A stretch of 64,000 bases of DNA from Sphingomonas sp. (lineage in GTDB: Bacteria > Pseudomonadota > Alphaproteobacteria > Sphingomonadales > Sphingomonadaceae), in assembly GCF_017744835.1 (NCBI RefSeq), contig NZ_JAGIAM010000004.1:372001-436000 (forward strand), in the 5' to 3' direction. This document shows positions 51,494-60,894 of the stretch, piece after piece. The notes beneath the pieces were generated by a model that did no database searches, was not told where the DNA came from, and saw only the letters and a list, made by a program, of their open reading frames with translations. Made by a program: the position numbers and the translations under genes. Within the stretch, counting starts at the first letter, position 1, and each line of letters begins with the position of its first letter.

Positions 51494-54310
51494 TCAGAAC
51501 TTGTAGCTGAGACCAGCCATGAAGTTCCGACCATAGTTCTGATGGTCGCGGATCTGCCGCTCGTCGCCGTTCTGATAGGTGACGAAGGGCTCGTTGGTCA
51601 GGTTGCTGCCCGACACGAGGATCGACAGGCCCTTGAGCGGCCCGCCGTGGAACTCGTAGCCGATCTGCGCATCGACCAGGAACTCGCCCTTGGCCTGAAC
51701 GAGGTCACGCACCAGACTGAGGCCGGAGACCTCGGCGAGGAACGACGAGCGGTAGCGCCCGCTCACCCGCGCCTGGAAGCCGTGCTTCTCGTAATAGACG
51801 GTCGAATTGGCCACCCATTCCGAAAGCCCCGGCAGCGTGGTCGGCGCGCCGCCGAGCCGGACATTGCTCTGCGTGTAGGTGCCGCTGGCGAGCACCCCGA
51901 AGCCGTCGAGCGCGTTGGTCAGCACGCCGAAGGGCAGCGACGCCGCCGCTTCCGCGCCATAGACGCGCCCGCCGCCGGCGTTGCGCCACTGCGAGACGAT
52001 GCCTTCCCACATCAGCGGCGCCTGCGTCCCATTGTACGGGTAGCCGGTGAAGTCGAACAGGTCGTTCTGGCGATAGATGAACGATTCCAGATACTTGTAG
52101 AAACCGCTCAGCGAGACGTAGCCGCCGTGGCCGAAATAGGTCTCGACCGCGATGTCCGCGGCGTCGGCGATCAGCGGGCGCAGCTTGGCGTTGCCGACGG
52201 TCGCCGACCATGGCGAGGCGTTGATGTCGCCGACGTTGCCCGCCTTGTTGATGTCAAAGTTGAAACCGACACCCGGATTCATCTGGTCCATGCGGGCACG
52301 CGCCAGCACGCGGGCCGCGCCGAAGCGGACGAAGCTGTTGGGCGCGAACTCGAAGTTCAGGTTCATGCTCGGCAGGATATCGGTGTACTTGACGCCGTCG
52401 CGGATCGGATTGGCCGTGACCGTGCCGCCCAGGTTCGAGGCCGCATAGCCGTCGCCCTGCTGGTCGGTGTGGACGATCTGGACGCCAACGTTGCCGCGCA
52501 CGGCCTGCGCGTCGAAGTTGAACTGCGCGAAGCCGGTCAACACCTTCTCGGTGATCTCGAAGCTGTTGGTTAGGCGGCCTGAGGTCCACAGCGATTCTGG
52601 CGTCTCGGTGTAGTTGCCGTCCGCGAAGTAGCGCGAGCTGTCGAACGCGACCATCGCCGGAATGCCGATGAAGTCCAGCGACACCGGCTCGTACAGATAT
52701 TCGTCGGGGATCGGCGTGTTGGCCGGATAGTTGTTGTGCGTCAGCACATAGCCTTCGTCGACCAGCGACTTCTTGCGCTGGCTATAGTTCGCGCCGACGC
52801 GCAGGCTGTGGTTGTCGCCGATCTTCTGCGTCGCCTGGAGACGCAGCGAGGCGAGCTCGTCGCGAACCCGCGGCGCGTTGATGAAGCCGTCCTGGCAATT
52901 GCCCGGGAAGCCGGGCCGGCCGCACCAGCCGCGCGGATCGGTGAGCTGGAAGATGCTCGTGTCCGAATAGTCGAGCGTCGGCGAGAAGGTTGCGACGCCG
53001 TCCGAATCGAGCTGGAAGCCCATCGTGTCGCGCACGCCGTTGGCGGCGCCGCGGCCGCTGCCGGCGTAGATCTCGATGTTCTCCTCGGTCCGCCGCAGCC
53101 GCGAATAGCTGGCGTCGGCCTCGAGCTTCAGATCGTCGTTCGCGTCATAGGCAACGTTCAGACCGCCGGCGAAGATGTTGACCTTGCGGTGGACGATGTC
53201 GTTGCGCAGCACTGCCTTGACGTTGGTCCAGGTGCCTTGGGTGATCAGCCCGTCCTCGACCGTATAGCCGGGCAGCAGCGTCTCGCCCTGGCCGCCCCAG
53301 GCGAAGGGCAGTTCCATACCGCGCAGCCGCTGCTCGTCGCTGAAGCGCGACCAATATCCGTCGAGCGTGACGTGCAGCTTGTCGTCGGGCTTGAACTCGA
53401 GCACGCCCATCACGCCGTCGCGCGTCAGCTTGTTCGACTTCACGTACGGCTTGGCGCCGCCGATCACGAGATTGCCGTCGCTGTAATTGGGGTAGCCCCA
53501 GGACTGCCAACGCTCCTCGGCGGTCGGCGAAACCATGCGCGCATAGCCGATCGCCCAACCGAGCGTGCCGGCGTTGTTCTGGCCGATGTACGAGGCGTTG
53601 AAGCGATAGCCCTTGTTCGAGATGTCCGGGTTGAGCTTGCCGAGGTCGTTGATCTCGCCGCGAATGCCGATCGCGACCGCGGTGTGGCCATAGGCGAGCG
53701 GACGCACCGTCTTCAGGTCGATCGTGCCGCCCAGCGCCTGACCGATCAGGCTCGCGTCGGGGGTCTTGTAGACCACCGCGCCGCTCAACAGCTCGGACGG
53801 ATACTGGTCGAGCTCGACGCCGCGGTTGTTGCTGGCGCTCACCTGCTCGCGGCCGTTGAGCAGCGTCGTGGTATAGTCGGGCGCAAGGCCGCGGACGGAG
53901 ACGACGCTCGCGCGGCCGTCGAGGCGCTGGGTCGCGAGACCCGGCAGGCGCGACAGCGATTCCGCGATGGACTGGTCGGGCAGCTTGCCGATGTCCTCGG
54001 CCGAGACGACTTCGACGATCGACGTGTTCTCGCGCTTGAAGGCGACCGAATTGGCGATCGACGCGCGGATGCCGGTGACGACGATCGCTTCGTTCTGCGC
54101 CTGGGCGGCGTCATTCTGCGCCTGGGCCGCATCGTTCTGCGCCTGAGCGGCGTCGTTCTGTGCCTGGGCGGCGTCGTTCTGCGCCTGGGCGGCGTCCTGA
54201 GCCGCGGCGGGTGCGGCGAAGGCGGCGAGCGCAAGGGCTGCCGCAAGAGCCTGACCGCCAACGCCCATCGTCAGGCGAGTGGCGGTGCGGCGACGCGAAA
54301 TGCTGATCAA
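51494..54310 (-). CDS. MalA-type TonB-dependent receptor (maltodextrin)
   Basis: A 938-residue outer-membrane receptor of the long sphingomonad/Caulobacter type without STN domain. A signal peptide (1-37) precedes a five-copy DAAQAQN repeat (39-73) and the TonB-box region EAIVVTGIRASI. The plug has EDIGKLPDQSIAESLSRLPG and GRASVVSVRGLAPDY; the barrel ends NYGRNFMAGLSYKF. The start is TTG at 54310, supported by GGGAGAAGGA just upstream; the next in-frame ATG (54268) would remove the signal's basic end. By context it imports maltodextrins, as shown for Caulobacter MalA. Confidence 0.87.
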   Translation of the reverse strand: MISISRRRTATRLTMGVGGQALAAALALAAFAAPAAAQDAAQAQNDAAQAQNDAAQAQNDAAQAQNDAAQAQNEAIVVTGIRASIANSVAFKRENTSIVEVVSAEDIGKLPDQSIAESLSRLPGLATQRLDGRASVVSVRGLAPDYTTTLLNGREQVSASNNRGVELDQYPSELLSGAVVYKTPDASLIGQALGGTIDLKTVRPLAYGHTAVAIGIRGEINDLGKLNPDISNKGYRFNASYIGQNNAGTLGWAIGYARMVSPTAEERWQSWGYPNYSDGNLVIGGAKPYVKSNKLTRDGVMGVLEFKPDDKLHVTLDGYWSRFSDEQRLRGMELPFAWGGQGETLLPGYTVEDGLITQGTWTNVKAVLRNDIVHRKVNIFAGGLNVAYDANDDLKLEADASYSRLRRTEENIEIYAGSGRGAANGVRDTMGFQLDSDGVATFSPTLDYSDTSIFQLTDPRGWCGRPGFPGNCQDGFINAPRVRDELASLRLQATQKIGDNHSLRVGANYSQRKKSLVDEGYVLTHNNYPANTPIPDEYLYEPVSLDFIGIPAMVAFDSSRYFADGNYTETPESLWTSGRLTNSFEITEKVLTGFAQFNFDAQAVRGNVGVQIVHTDQQGDGYAASNLGGTVTANPIRDGVKYTDILPSMNLNFEFAPNSFVRFGAARVLARARMDQMNPGVGFNFDINKAGNVGDINASPWSATVGNAKLRPLIADAADIAVETYFGHGGYVSLSGFYKYLESFIYRQNDLFDFTGYPYNGTQAPLMWEGIVSQWRNAGGGRVYGAEAAASLPFGVLTNALDGFGVLASGTYTQSNVRLGGAPTTLPGLSEWVANSTVYYEKHGFQARVSGRYRSSFLAEVSGLSLVRDLVQAKGEFLVDAQIGYEFHGGPLKGLSILVSGSNLTNEPFVTYQNGDERQIRDHQNYGRNFMAGLSYKF
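54092..54196 (-). repeat. Five in-frame 21-bp repeats in receptor linker
   Basis: Encodes five DAAQAQN heptads between the signal peptide and the TonB box. The DNA copies are nearly identical, so copy number may vary between strains without shifting the frame. Confidence 0.8.
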
Positions 54311-54587
54311 AATTCCTTCTCCCTAGCTTCACGCCTTCCCGCTCTCCCGGCGGTTCTCCTCGCGGCGCGATCGAATGCTGCGCAGTGGAGCCCCATGCGC
54401 TTCGCGGCCTAAATCGTGCGAAAGCCCCGCCGCTAACCAGCGGCTCACATACGTATTCAATCCTGTTATGCGGCCGGAGTGGCCCTTTTGCACCACGCGC
54501 GCCGTTGACCGGTCCGGCAATCTGCGCTGTCTTGCATATTATGCAAAGCCGCGCGAACAGCGGCGTTTTTCGAGAGGATTCGCGCGC
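54311..54587. promoter_or_regulatory. Divergent maltose-locus control region
   Basis: Between the receptor operon and the LacI gene. It contains the 8-bp palindrome ATACGTAT (54449-54456) in an AT-richer patch (54445-54480), a candidate operator for the LacI-type product, which would act on both directions. No -35/-10 pair was fixed. Confidence 0.45.
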
Positions 54588-55610
54588 ATGCAGCGCAGGC
54601 CGACATCGTTCGACATCGCGCATCTGGCGGGGGTTTCGCAGCCCACCGTCTCGCGCGCGCTGCGCGGCATGAACGGGGTCAAGCCCGCCACCCGCATGCG
54701 CATCGAATCGATCGCCAAGCAGCTCAACTACCAGGTCGACAAGGCCGCCTCGAACCTGCGCACGCGCCATTCGCAGACGCTCGCCCTGCTCTTCTTCGAG
54801 GATCCGACCTCGGACGATTCGCTGATCAATCCCTTCTTTCTCTCAATGCTGGGCTCGATCATCCGTACCAGCGCCGAGCTGGGCCATGACGTGCTGATCA
54901 GCTTCCAGCAGCTCTCCAGCGACTGGCAGAGCCAATATGAGGACGCGCACCGCGCCGACGGCATCATCCTGCTCGGCTATGGCGATTACGAGCTCTACCG
55001 CTCGCGGCTCCAGGCACTGAAGGACGCGGGCACCCATTTCGTGCGCTGGGGATCGGTCCAGGCGGAGGCCGCCGGGCTCACCGTCGGCTGCGACAATCAT
55101 GGCGGGGCGAAGGAAGCGACGCGCCATTTGCTGCGCCTCGGCCGGCGCAACATCGCGTTCCTGGGCACCGCGTCCAGCCACTACCCCGAATTCCAGGACC
55201 GCTACCGCGGCCATGTCGCGGCGCTCAAGGATGCCGGCATTGCCGCGCGCTCGGGCCTGCAGTTCGACGCGATCACCACCGAGGATTCAGGCGCCGACGC
55301 CGCCGAGGCGCTGCTCGCGAGCGGCGAGCACTTCGACGCCATCGTCGCGGCAAGCGACCTGATCGCGATCGGCGCGATGCGCGCGCTCGAGGCCGCCGGC
55401 AAGCGCATCCCGGAGGATGTGGCCGTGGTTGGCTTCGACGACATCCCCGCCGCCAGCATCGCCAACCCGCCGCTCACCACCGTGATGCAGGACCCGCGCC
55501 TCGCCGGGCGGCGGCTCGTCGAGACTCTCGTCGGCCGCATCCGCGAGCAGCCGGTCGGCAGCACGCTCCTCCCCACCAAGCTCGTCGTCCGCCGCTCGTG
55601 CGGATCGTGA
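54588..55610 (+). CDS. LacI-family regulator (MalI-like)
   Basis: A 340-residue repressor. The HTH is TSFDIAHLAGVSQPTVSRAL with hinge MRIESIAKQLNYQVDKAA; a periplasmic-binding-like sensor domain follows (GIILLGYGDYELY, HLLRLGRRNIAFLG, EDVAVVGFDDIPAASIANPPLTTV). The ATG at 54588 matches the family start. It lies in the divergent position of a maltose locus, so it probably represses the receptor/amylase operon and the transporter gene and responds to a maltodextrin or its product. Confidence 0.88.
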   Translation: MQRRPTSFDIAHLAGVSQPTVSRALRGMNGVKPATRMRIESIAKQLNYQVDKAASNLRTRHSQTLALLFFEDPTSDDSLINPFFLSMLGSIIRTSAELGHDVLISFQQLSSDWQSQYEDAHRADGIILLGYGDYELYRSRLQALKDAGTHFVRWGSVQAEAAGLTVGCDNHGGAKEATRHLLRLGRRNIAFLGTASSHYPEFQDRYRGHVAALKDAGIAARSGLQFDAITTEDSGADAAEALLASGEHFDAIVAASDLIAIGAMRALEAAGKRIPEDVAVVGFDDIPAASIANPPLTTVMQDPRLAGRRLVETLVGRIREQPVGSTLLPTKLVVRRSCGS

Positions 55611-55640
55611 CACCCGATTGCCGCTCCTGAAGGAACCCGA

Positions 55641-57134
55641 ATGACCGAAAAGCCGCGCCAGTCCTTCGCGGGACTTTGGAACATCTCGTTCGGATTCTTC
55701 GGCATCCAGATCGGCTTCGCGCTGCAGAACGCGAACATGAGCCGCATCTTCCAGACCTTCGGCGCCAAGATCGACGATCTTTCCTGGCTGTGGGTCGCCG
55801 CCCCGCTCACCGGGCTGCTCGTCCAGCCGGTGATCGGCCATATGAGCGACCGCACCTGGCTCGGCCGCATCGGCCGGCGCGGGCCCTATTTCGTCGCCGG
55901 CGCGATCCTCGCCGCGCTCGCGCTCGTCGTCATGCCGCTCGCGCCTGCGCTGCTCTTCGCCGCGCTGCTGCTGTGGATGCTCGACGCCTCGCTCAACGTC
56001 TCGATGGAGCCCTTCCGCGCCTTTGTCGGCGACATGCTGCGCAAGGATCAGCACGCTGCAGGCTATGCGGTACAGACCGCCTTCATCGGCGCGGGCGCGG
56101 TGGTCGGATCGATTTTCCCCTGGGTGCTCGAGCATCTCGGCGTCTCCAACGAAGCCGTGGGGGGTGCCGTGCCCGATACCGTGCGCGTAGCCTTCTGGTT
56201 CGGCGGCGCGGCGCTGTTCCTCGCGGTGCTGTGGACCGTCCTCACCACGCGCGAATACAGCCCCGAGGAGATGGCTGTGTTCGACGGCGTGCGCGCCGAG
56301 GAAGCCGCCGGCGCCCCGTCGCTCGCTGGCCGTGGCTACGGCTCGAGCATCGCCTGGCTCGCCGCCGGCGCGCTCGTGATGCTCGCGGTCGCGCCGCTGG
56401 GGCTGGAAAAAGAAGTCTATCTGCTCGGCGGGCTGCTCGCCGGCTATGGCCTGGCCAGCGCCGTGGGCATCGCGCTCGCCCGCGCCGGCTCGAGCACCAA
56501 CATGCTGAGCAGCATCGTCGGCGACTTCTCGGGCATGCCGCTGCTGATGAAGCGCCTCGCGGTCGTGCAGTTCTTCAGCTGGTCGGCGCTCTTCATCATG
56601 TGGATCAACACCACCCCGATTGTTGCGCAGCATTTCTTCGGCGCGCCCGACGCGACCAGCCCGCTCTTCCAGCAGGGCGCCAACTGGGTCGACGTGCTCT
56701 TCGCGACCTACAACGGCGTGGCGGCGGTCGCGGCGCTCACGCTCCTCCCCTTCCTCGCCGCGCGCATCGGCCAGGCGCGCACGCACATGGTCGGCCTGCT
56801 CTGCGGCGCGGCGGGCTATGCCAGCTTCTTCCTGATCCGCGATCCGCGCTGGCTGCTCGCGAGCGAGATCGGCATCGGCATCGCCTGGGCGTCGATCCTC
56901 GCCATGCCCTATGCGATCCTCGCCTCCTCGCTCCCCCAGCGGAAGCTCGGCATCTACATGGGGCTGTTCAACGTCTTCGTCGTGGTGCCCCAGCTGCTCG
57001 TCGCGACCGTGATGGGATCGATCATGAAGCGCTTCTTCCCAGGCGAGCCGATCTGGACGATGGCGTTCGCGGCGGCCACGCTGCTGATCGCGGCGCTCGC
57101 GATGCTGCGGGTCGAGCGCGCGGCCAGTGCTTGA
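55641..57134 (+). CDS. MFS maltose transporter (MalY-like)
   Basis: A 497-residue protein with 12 helices: LWNISFGFFGIQIGFALQNA, then GLLVQPVIGHMSDRTWLGRIGRR (loop 2-3 signature) and NVSMEPFRAFVGDML are typical of the glycoside-pentoside-hexuronide/SUC-type MFS carriers seen with malA in Caulobacter. It would bring maltose across the inner membrane for the cytoplasmic GH13 enzyme. It follows the LacI gene by 30 bases. Confidence 0.87.
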   Translation: MTEKPRQSFAGLWNISFGFFGIQIGFALQNANMSRIFQTFGAKIDDLSWLWVAAPLTGLLVQPVIGHMSDRTWLGRIGRRGPYFVAGAILAALALVVMPLAPALLFAALLLWMLDASLNVSMEPFRAFVGDMLRKDQHAAGYAVQTAFIGAGAVVGSIFPWVLEHLGVSNEAVGGAVPDTVRVAFWFGGAALFLAVLWTVLTTREYSPEEMAVFDGVRAEEAAGAPSLAGRGYGSSIAWLAAGALVMLAVAPLGLEKEVYLLGGLLAGYGLASAVGIALARAGSSTNMLSSIVGDFSGMPLLMKRLAVVQFFSWSALFIMWINTTPIVAQHFFGAPDATSPLFQQGANWVDVLFATYNGVAAVAALTLLPFLAARIGQARTHMVGLLCGAAGYASFFLIRDPRWLLASEIGIGIAWASILAMPYAILASSLPQRKLGIYMGLFNVFVVVPQLLVATVMGSIMKRFFPGEPIWTMAFAAATLLIAALAMLRVERAASA

Positions 57135-57168
57135 CAGAAGGGCCAAAACCTAGGACTTCGAGCGCCGC

Positions 57169-57242
57169 GCGGGTGTAGCTCAATGGTAGAGCAGAAGCTT
57201 CCCAAGCTTACGACGAGGGTTCGATTCCCTTCACCCGCTCCA
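57169..57242 (+). tRNA. tRNA-Gly(CCC)
   Basis: 74-nt cloverleaf: GCGGGTG/CACCCGC acceptor, D arm GCTCAATGGTAGAGC, anticodon loop TTCCCAA with anticodon CCC, T arm GGTTCGATTCC, discriminator T and an encoded CCA (57240-57242). Confidence 0.94.
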
Positions 57243-57267
57243 AATCTCCCCTGATCGACGGAGCGAA

Positions 57268-58650
57268 ATGATGCGCCAGCTCGCGGCTCTCCTCGCAGTG
57301 GCGCTCGCCGCCGGCAGTGCGAATGCCCAGACCAATGCCGAGACGCAGGCGCTCGAGCTGCTCAAGCGCGGCGTCGCCTTCCGCACCGTCGCGGGCCCCG
57401 GCAATCAGACGCCCGAATATGCCGAATTTCTGAAGTCGACGCTCGTCGCCGGCGGATTCGCGGCTGAGGACGTGCAGATCGAGCGGATCGGCGACACCGC
57501 CTATCTGGTCGCGCGCTACCGCGGCACCGGCAAGGCGGGCGCCAAGCCGATCCTGATCTCCGGCCATATGGACGTGGTCGAGGCCAAGCCCGCCGGCTGG
57601 GAGCGCGATCCGTTCACGCCCGTCATCGAGAACGGCTATCTCTTCGGCCGCGGCGCCAGCGACAACAAGTTCGACGTCTCGACCTTCGTCGCCTCGATGA
57701 TCCAGCTCAAGCGCGAGGGCTTCAAGCCGAGCCGCGACGTGGTGATGCTCTTCTCGGGCGACGAGGAGACAGCGATGAAGACCACCGCGGCGCTCGCCGA
57801 GCGCTTCCACGACGCCGAGCTGCTGCTCAACATCGACGGCGGCGGCGGCGACATGGACGAGACCGGCCGGCCGGTGCTGTTCGGCGTCCAGGGCGCAGAG
57901 AAGACCTATGCCGATTTCGAGCTGAGCGTCACCAATCCGGGCGGCCATTCAAGCGCGCCACGCAAGACCAATGCGATCTACCAGCTGGCGAACGCGCTGC
58001 AGAAGATCGCCGCCTATGAATTCCCCGGCCAGGTCAACGACATCACCCGCGCGAGCTGGGCCGCGGCGGCCGAGAAGGCCTCCGATCCCAAGGTTGCCGA
58101 CGCGATGCGCCGCTTCGCGGCCAATCCCGAGGACGCCGAGGCGCGCGCGCTGCTGCGCGCCGATCCCAATTACGTCGGCCAGACCGGCACGACCTGCGTC
58201 GCGACCATGGCGAGCGCAGGCCATGCGACCAACGCACTCCCCCAGCGCGCCACCGCCAACATCAACTGCCGCATCTTCCCCGGCACCCCGATCGAGGCGG
58301 TGCGGGCGAAGCTGGCGGAAGTGGTGGGCGATTCGGCGGTGAAGATCACCAAGGTCGAGAGCGGATCGGTGCCGAGCGACGCCTCGCCGCTCAACCCCGC
58401 CTTGATGAAGGTCATTGCAAAGAGGGTGCATGCGCGCTTCGCGGACGTGCCGGTGGTGCCGGTGATGTCCGCCGGCGCGACCGACTCGATGTGGTTCCGC
58501 GGCCGCGGGGTGCCGAGCTACGGCGTCAGCCCGCTGTTCATGAAGCCGTCGGACAGCTTCGCCCACGGCCTCAACGAGCGCATTCCGGTGGGCGAGATCG
58601 GCCCGGCGGTGACCTTCTACAAGGCAGTGATCAAGGACCTGGCGAAGTAG
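57268..58650 (+). CDS. Secreted M20-family metallopeptidase
   Basis: A 460-residue protein with signal peptide (1-20). ILISGHMDVVEAKPAGWERDP, LFGRGASDNKFDVSTF, VMLFSGDEETAMKT and a final GATDSMWFRGRGVPSYGVSPLF with HGLNERI give the zinc-binding His, Asp, Glu, Asp and His and the catalytic Asp and Glu. Dimerisation insert VTNPGGHSSAPRKTNAIY. It is a periplasmic amino-/carboxypeptidase of the M20 group. The 3' end overlaps the convergent CinA-like gene by 20 bases. Confidence 0.9.
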   Translation: MMRQLAALLAVALAAGSANAQTNAETQALELLKRGVAFRTVAGPGNQTPEYAEFLKSTLVAGGFAAEDVQIERIGDTAYLVARYRGTGKAGAKPILISGHMDVVEAKPAGWERDPFTPVIENGYLFGRGASDNKFDVSTFVASMIQLKREGFKPSRDVVMLFSGDEETAMKTTAALAERFHDAELLLNIDGGGGDMDETGRPVLFGVQGAEKTYADFELSVTNPGGHSSAPRKTNAIYQLANALQKIAAYEFPGQVNDITRASWAAAAEKASDPKVADAMRRFAANPEDAEARALLRADPNYVGQTGTTCVATMASAGHATNALPQRATANINCRIFPGTPIEAVRAKLAEVVGDSAVKITKVESGSVPSDASPLNPALMKVIAKRVHARFADVPVVPVMSAGATDSMWFRGRGVPSYGVSPLFMKPSDSFAHGLNERIPVGEIGPAVTFYKAVIKDLAK

Positions 58651-59404
58651 GGATCCCGCCCTCGACCGCCTCGATCCCCAGCCCGCGCAAGCCGTCCACC
58701 AGCGCCACCGCGCAGCGGTCGAGCAGCGCCGCGTCGGTCGCGCGCACCACGAAGTTCGCGCCGGTGCGCCCCTCGCGGAAAAAGGGATAGCTGCCGATCG
58801 CCACGCCGGCATGCGCCTGCTCGGCCTCGCGCAGCATGTCGGCTACTTCGCTCTCGGCCGCCCAGGCGCCGATCGTGCGCGAAAGCACCGGCAGCCCGCC
58901 CTCGAGCGTCCCGGTGAGCGCGTCGAGCATGCCTGCGGCGATGTGCGGCACACCGGCGAGGATGAAGAGGCTGCCGATACGGATGCCCGGCGCGCCCGAC
59001 ATGCGGTTGGGGATCAGCTCAGCGCCTTCGGGCACGCGCGCCATGCGCAGCCGCGCCTCGGTCAACCCGCCGCGGCTCTCGTAATAACGCTCCAGCGTCG
59101 CGCGCGCCTGGGGGTGGATCACTACCGGCACGCCCAGCGCCGCGGCGATCGCGTCGACGGTGATGTCGTCGTGGGTCGGCCCGATCCCCCCGGTGGTGAA
59201 GCAATAGTCGCACCGCGCCCGCAGCGCATTGACTGCCTCGACGATCCGCTCCTCCACGTCGGGCACGATCCGCACCTCGGCCAAGCGGATGCCCTGGACG
59301 TTGAGCCACGCCGCGAGCTGGGCGACATTCCTGTCCTGCGTGCGGCCGGAGAGGATCTCGTCGCCGATCACCACCAGTCCCGCGGTCCAGACGCGTTCGC
59401 TCAT
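58631..59404 (-). CDS. CinA-type molybdopterin-binding domain protein
   Basis: A 257-residue protein. AGLVVIGDEILSGRTQDRN, then YCFTTGGIGPTHDDITVDAIAAALG and LAGVPHIAAGMLDAL are the MoaB/MogA-like domain of CinA (competence/damage-inducible protein A). The C-terminal deamidase half of full CinA is missing, as in the shorter group. The ATG at 59404 overlaps the GFA gene's TGA (TGATG). Confidence 0.87.
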   Translation of the reverse strand: MSERVWTAGLVVIGDEILSGRTQDRNVAQLAAWLNVQGIRLAEVRIVPDVEERIVEAVNALRARCDYCFTTGGIGPTHDDITVDAIAAALGVPVVIHPQARATLERYYESRGGLTEARLRMARVPEGAELIPNRMSGAPGIRIGSLFILAGVPHIAAGMLDALTGTLEGGLPVLSRTIGAWAAESEVADMLREAEQAHAGVAIGSYPFFREGRTGANFVVRATDAALLDRCAVALVDGLRGLGIEAVEGGIPTSPGP

Positions 59405-59895
59405 CACGCCGCCTGCGCCGCGCGCAGCGCGATCAGTGCCTGCAATCGCGCGAACCGCTCGGGCGGCAGCAGCTCGGCGGGAACATAGGTCTTCTCGAAA
59501 TGGGGAATGTCCTCGGGCAGCGTCACCCAGGGCATGCGATCAGCCGTGAAGATGGCCGCGTCGGGGGTCACTGCGCCTGGATCGTCGAGCGTACCCGCAC
59601 GGATTCCGACCGCCAGCTCGCCCAGCCGCGGATAGACGCTCCACATCGCGGTGCCGCATGCCGAGCAGCGCACGATCGCATGGTCGCCCCCGCTCCCGGC
59701 CTTGACCATGTGCCGAGTCGTCTCGCCCGAAAGCTGCGTCACCGCCTCGGTCTCGAAGAACATGTTCACCACCGAGGTCGAGCCGGTTTGCCGCTGGCAG
59801 AGCGTGCAATGGCAGTTGTTGACGAAGATCGGTTCCCTGTCGACGCGATACCGCACCGCCCCGCACGCGCATCCGCCTTCCAGCCCGTCCGCCAT
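59404..59895 (-). CDS. GFA-family zinc protein
   Basis: A 163-residue protein with GGCACGAVRYRV, NCHCTLCQRQTGS and CSACGTAMWS: the C-x-C, C-x-x-C and C-x-x-C zinc ligands of the GFA (glutathione-dependent formaldehyde-activating-like) fold. The true substrate of most members is unknown. ATG at 59895; the longer frame to 60147 is antisense to map. Confidence 0.85.
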   Translation of the reverse strand: MADGLEGGCACGAVRYRVDREPIFVNNCHCTLCQRQTGSTSVVNMFFETEAVTQLSGETTRHMVKAGSGGDHAIVRCSACGTAMWSVYPRLGELAVGIRAGTLDDPGAVTPDAAIFTADRMPWVTLPEDIPHFEKTYVPAELLPPERFARLQALIALRAAQAA

Positions 59896-59956
59896 CCCGC
59901 AACTCCCTCTTCGCCACCCCTCGTCAGTAGAGCCGCGAGGCCCTATATCGCAATCC

Positions 59957-60781
59957 ATGACCGAATATGTGAGCGTCACCGAAGACATGCCGCAGGCCCG
60001 CACGGGCGCGATCAAGCTCCACGGGCCCGAGGGGTTCGAGGGGATGCGCAAGGCCGGCCGGCTGGCCGCAGAGATCCTCGACGCGCTGGTGCCGCATGTG
60101 GTGCCTGGCGTCAGCACCGCCGAGCTCGACGACATCGTCCGCACCATGACGGTGGCGGCGGGCGGCGTGCCCGCAACGCTCGGCTATCGCGGCTACACGC
60201 ACAGCTGCTGCATCTCGATCAACCATGTCGTCTGCCACGGCATCCCGAGCGAGAAGACGCTCAAGGACGGCGACATCGTCAACATCGACGTGACGCCGAT
60301 GCTCGGCGGCTGGCACGGCGACACCAGCCGCATGTATCTGGTCGGCGACGTGAGCATCAAGGCGCGCCGGTTGGTGGACGTGACCTATGAATGCCTGATG
60401 CTCGGCCTCGAGCAGGCCAAGCCGGGCAACCACCTGGGCGACATCAGCCACGCGATCCAGCGTCATGCCGAGAAGCACCGCTACGGCGTGGTCCGCGATT
60501 TCTGCGGCCACGGCCTGGGCCAGGTCTTCCACGATGCGCCCGAGGTCGTCCATGTCGGCCGCCCCGGCACCGGCCCCGAGCTGCGTCCGGGCATGTTCTT
60601 CACCGTCGAGCCGATGATCAACATCGGACGCCCCGACGTGAAGCTGCTCGATGACGGCTGGACCGCGGTGACGCGCGACCGCTCGCTCTCGGCGCAGTTC
60701 GAGCATTCGATCGGCATCACCGAAACGGGCTGCGAGATCTTCACCAAGAGCCCCAAGGGGCTGGACCGCCCGCCCTATTGA
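59957..60781 (+). CDS. map: Methionine aminopeptidase, type I
   Basis: A 274-residue enzyme removing initiator methionine. FEGMRKAGRLAAEILDAL, then INHVVCHGIPSEKTLKDGDIVNIDVT, WHGDTSRMYLVG, FCGHGLGQVFHDAPEVVH and FFTVEPMINIG, ending in FEHSIGITETGCEIFT. The metal ligands Asp, Asp, His, Glu and Glu are present in these blocks. A 20-residue N-terminal extension precedes the core. It is followed by a terminator-like hairpin. Confidence 0.94.
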   Translation: MTEYVSVTEDMPQARTGAIKLHGPEGFEGMRKAGRLAAEILDALVPHVVPGVSTAELDDIVRTMTVAAGGVPATLGYRGYTHSCCISINHVVCHGIPSEKTLKDGDIVNIDVTPMLGGWHGDTSRMYLVGDVSIKARRLVDVTYECLMLGLEQAKPGNHLGDISHAIQRHAEKHRYGVVRDFCGHGLGQVFHDAPEVVHVGRPGTGPELRPGMFFTVEPMINIGRPDVKLLDDGWTAVTRDRSLSAQFEHSIGITETGCEIFTKSPKGLDRPPY

Positions 60782-60846
60782 GGCCGTCGCTTGCTGCACC
60801 CCGGTAAAGGCCGGGGTACAGAGATGGGCAACCGCCGGACGCCAAT

Positions 60847-60881
60847 GGGGAGCAGCCGCCGTGCCGCTCCCCTCTTCGTTT
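60847..60881 (+). terminator. Terminator-like hairpin after map
   Basis: Arms GGGGAGC (60847-60853) and GCTCCCC (60866-60872), then TCTTCGTTT. Another 7-bp stem (ACCCCGG/CCGGGGT, 60798-60817) lies closer to the stop. Both sit between convergent map and the next minus-strand gene. Confidence 0.55.
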
Positions 60882-60894
60882 CAGCGCTTCGGCC

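Noticed and set aside
55287..57146. 619-residue minus-strand frame over the LacI and MFS genes
   Set aside because: Shadow of two genes with clear motifs; composition biased to Glu, Arg and Gly.
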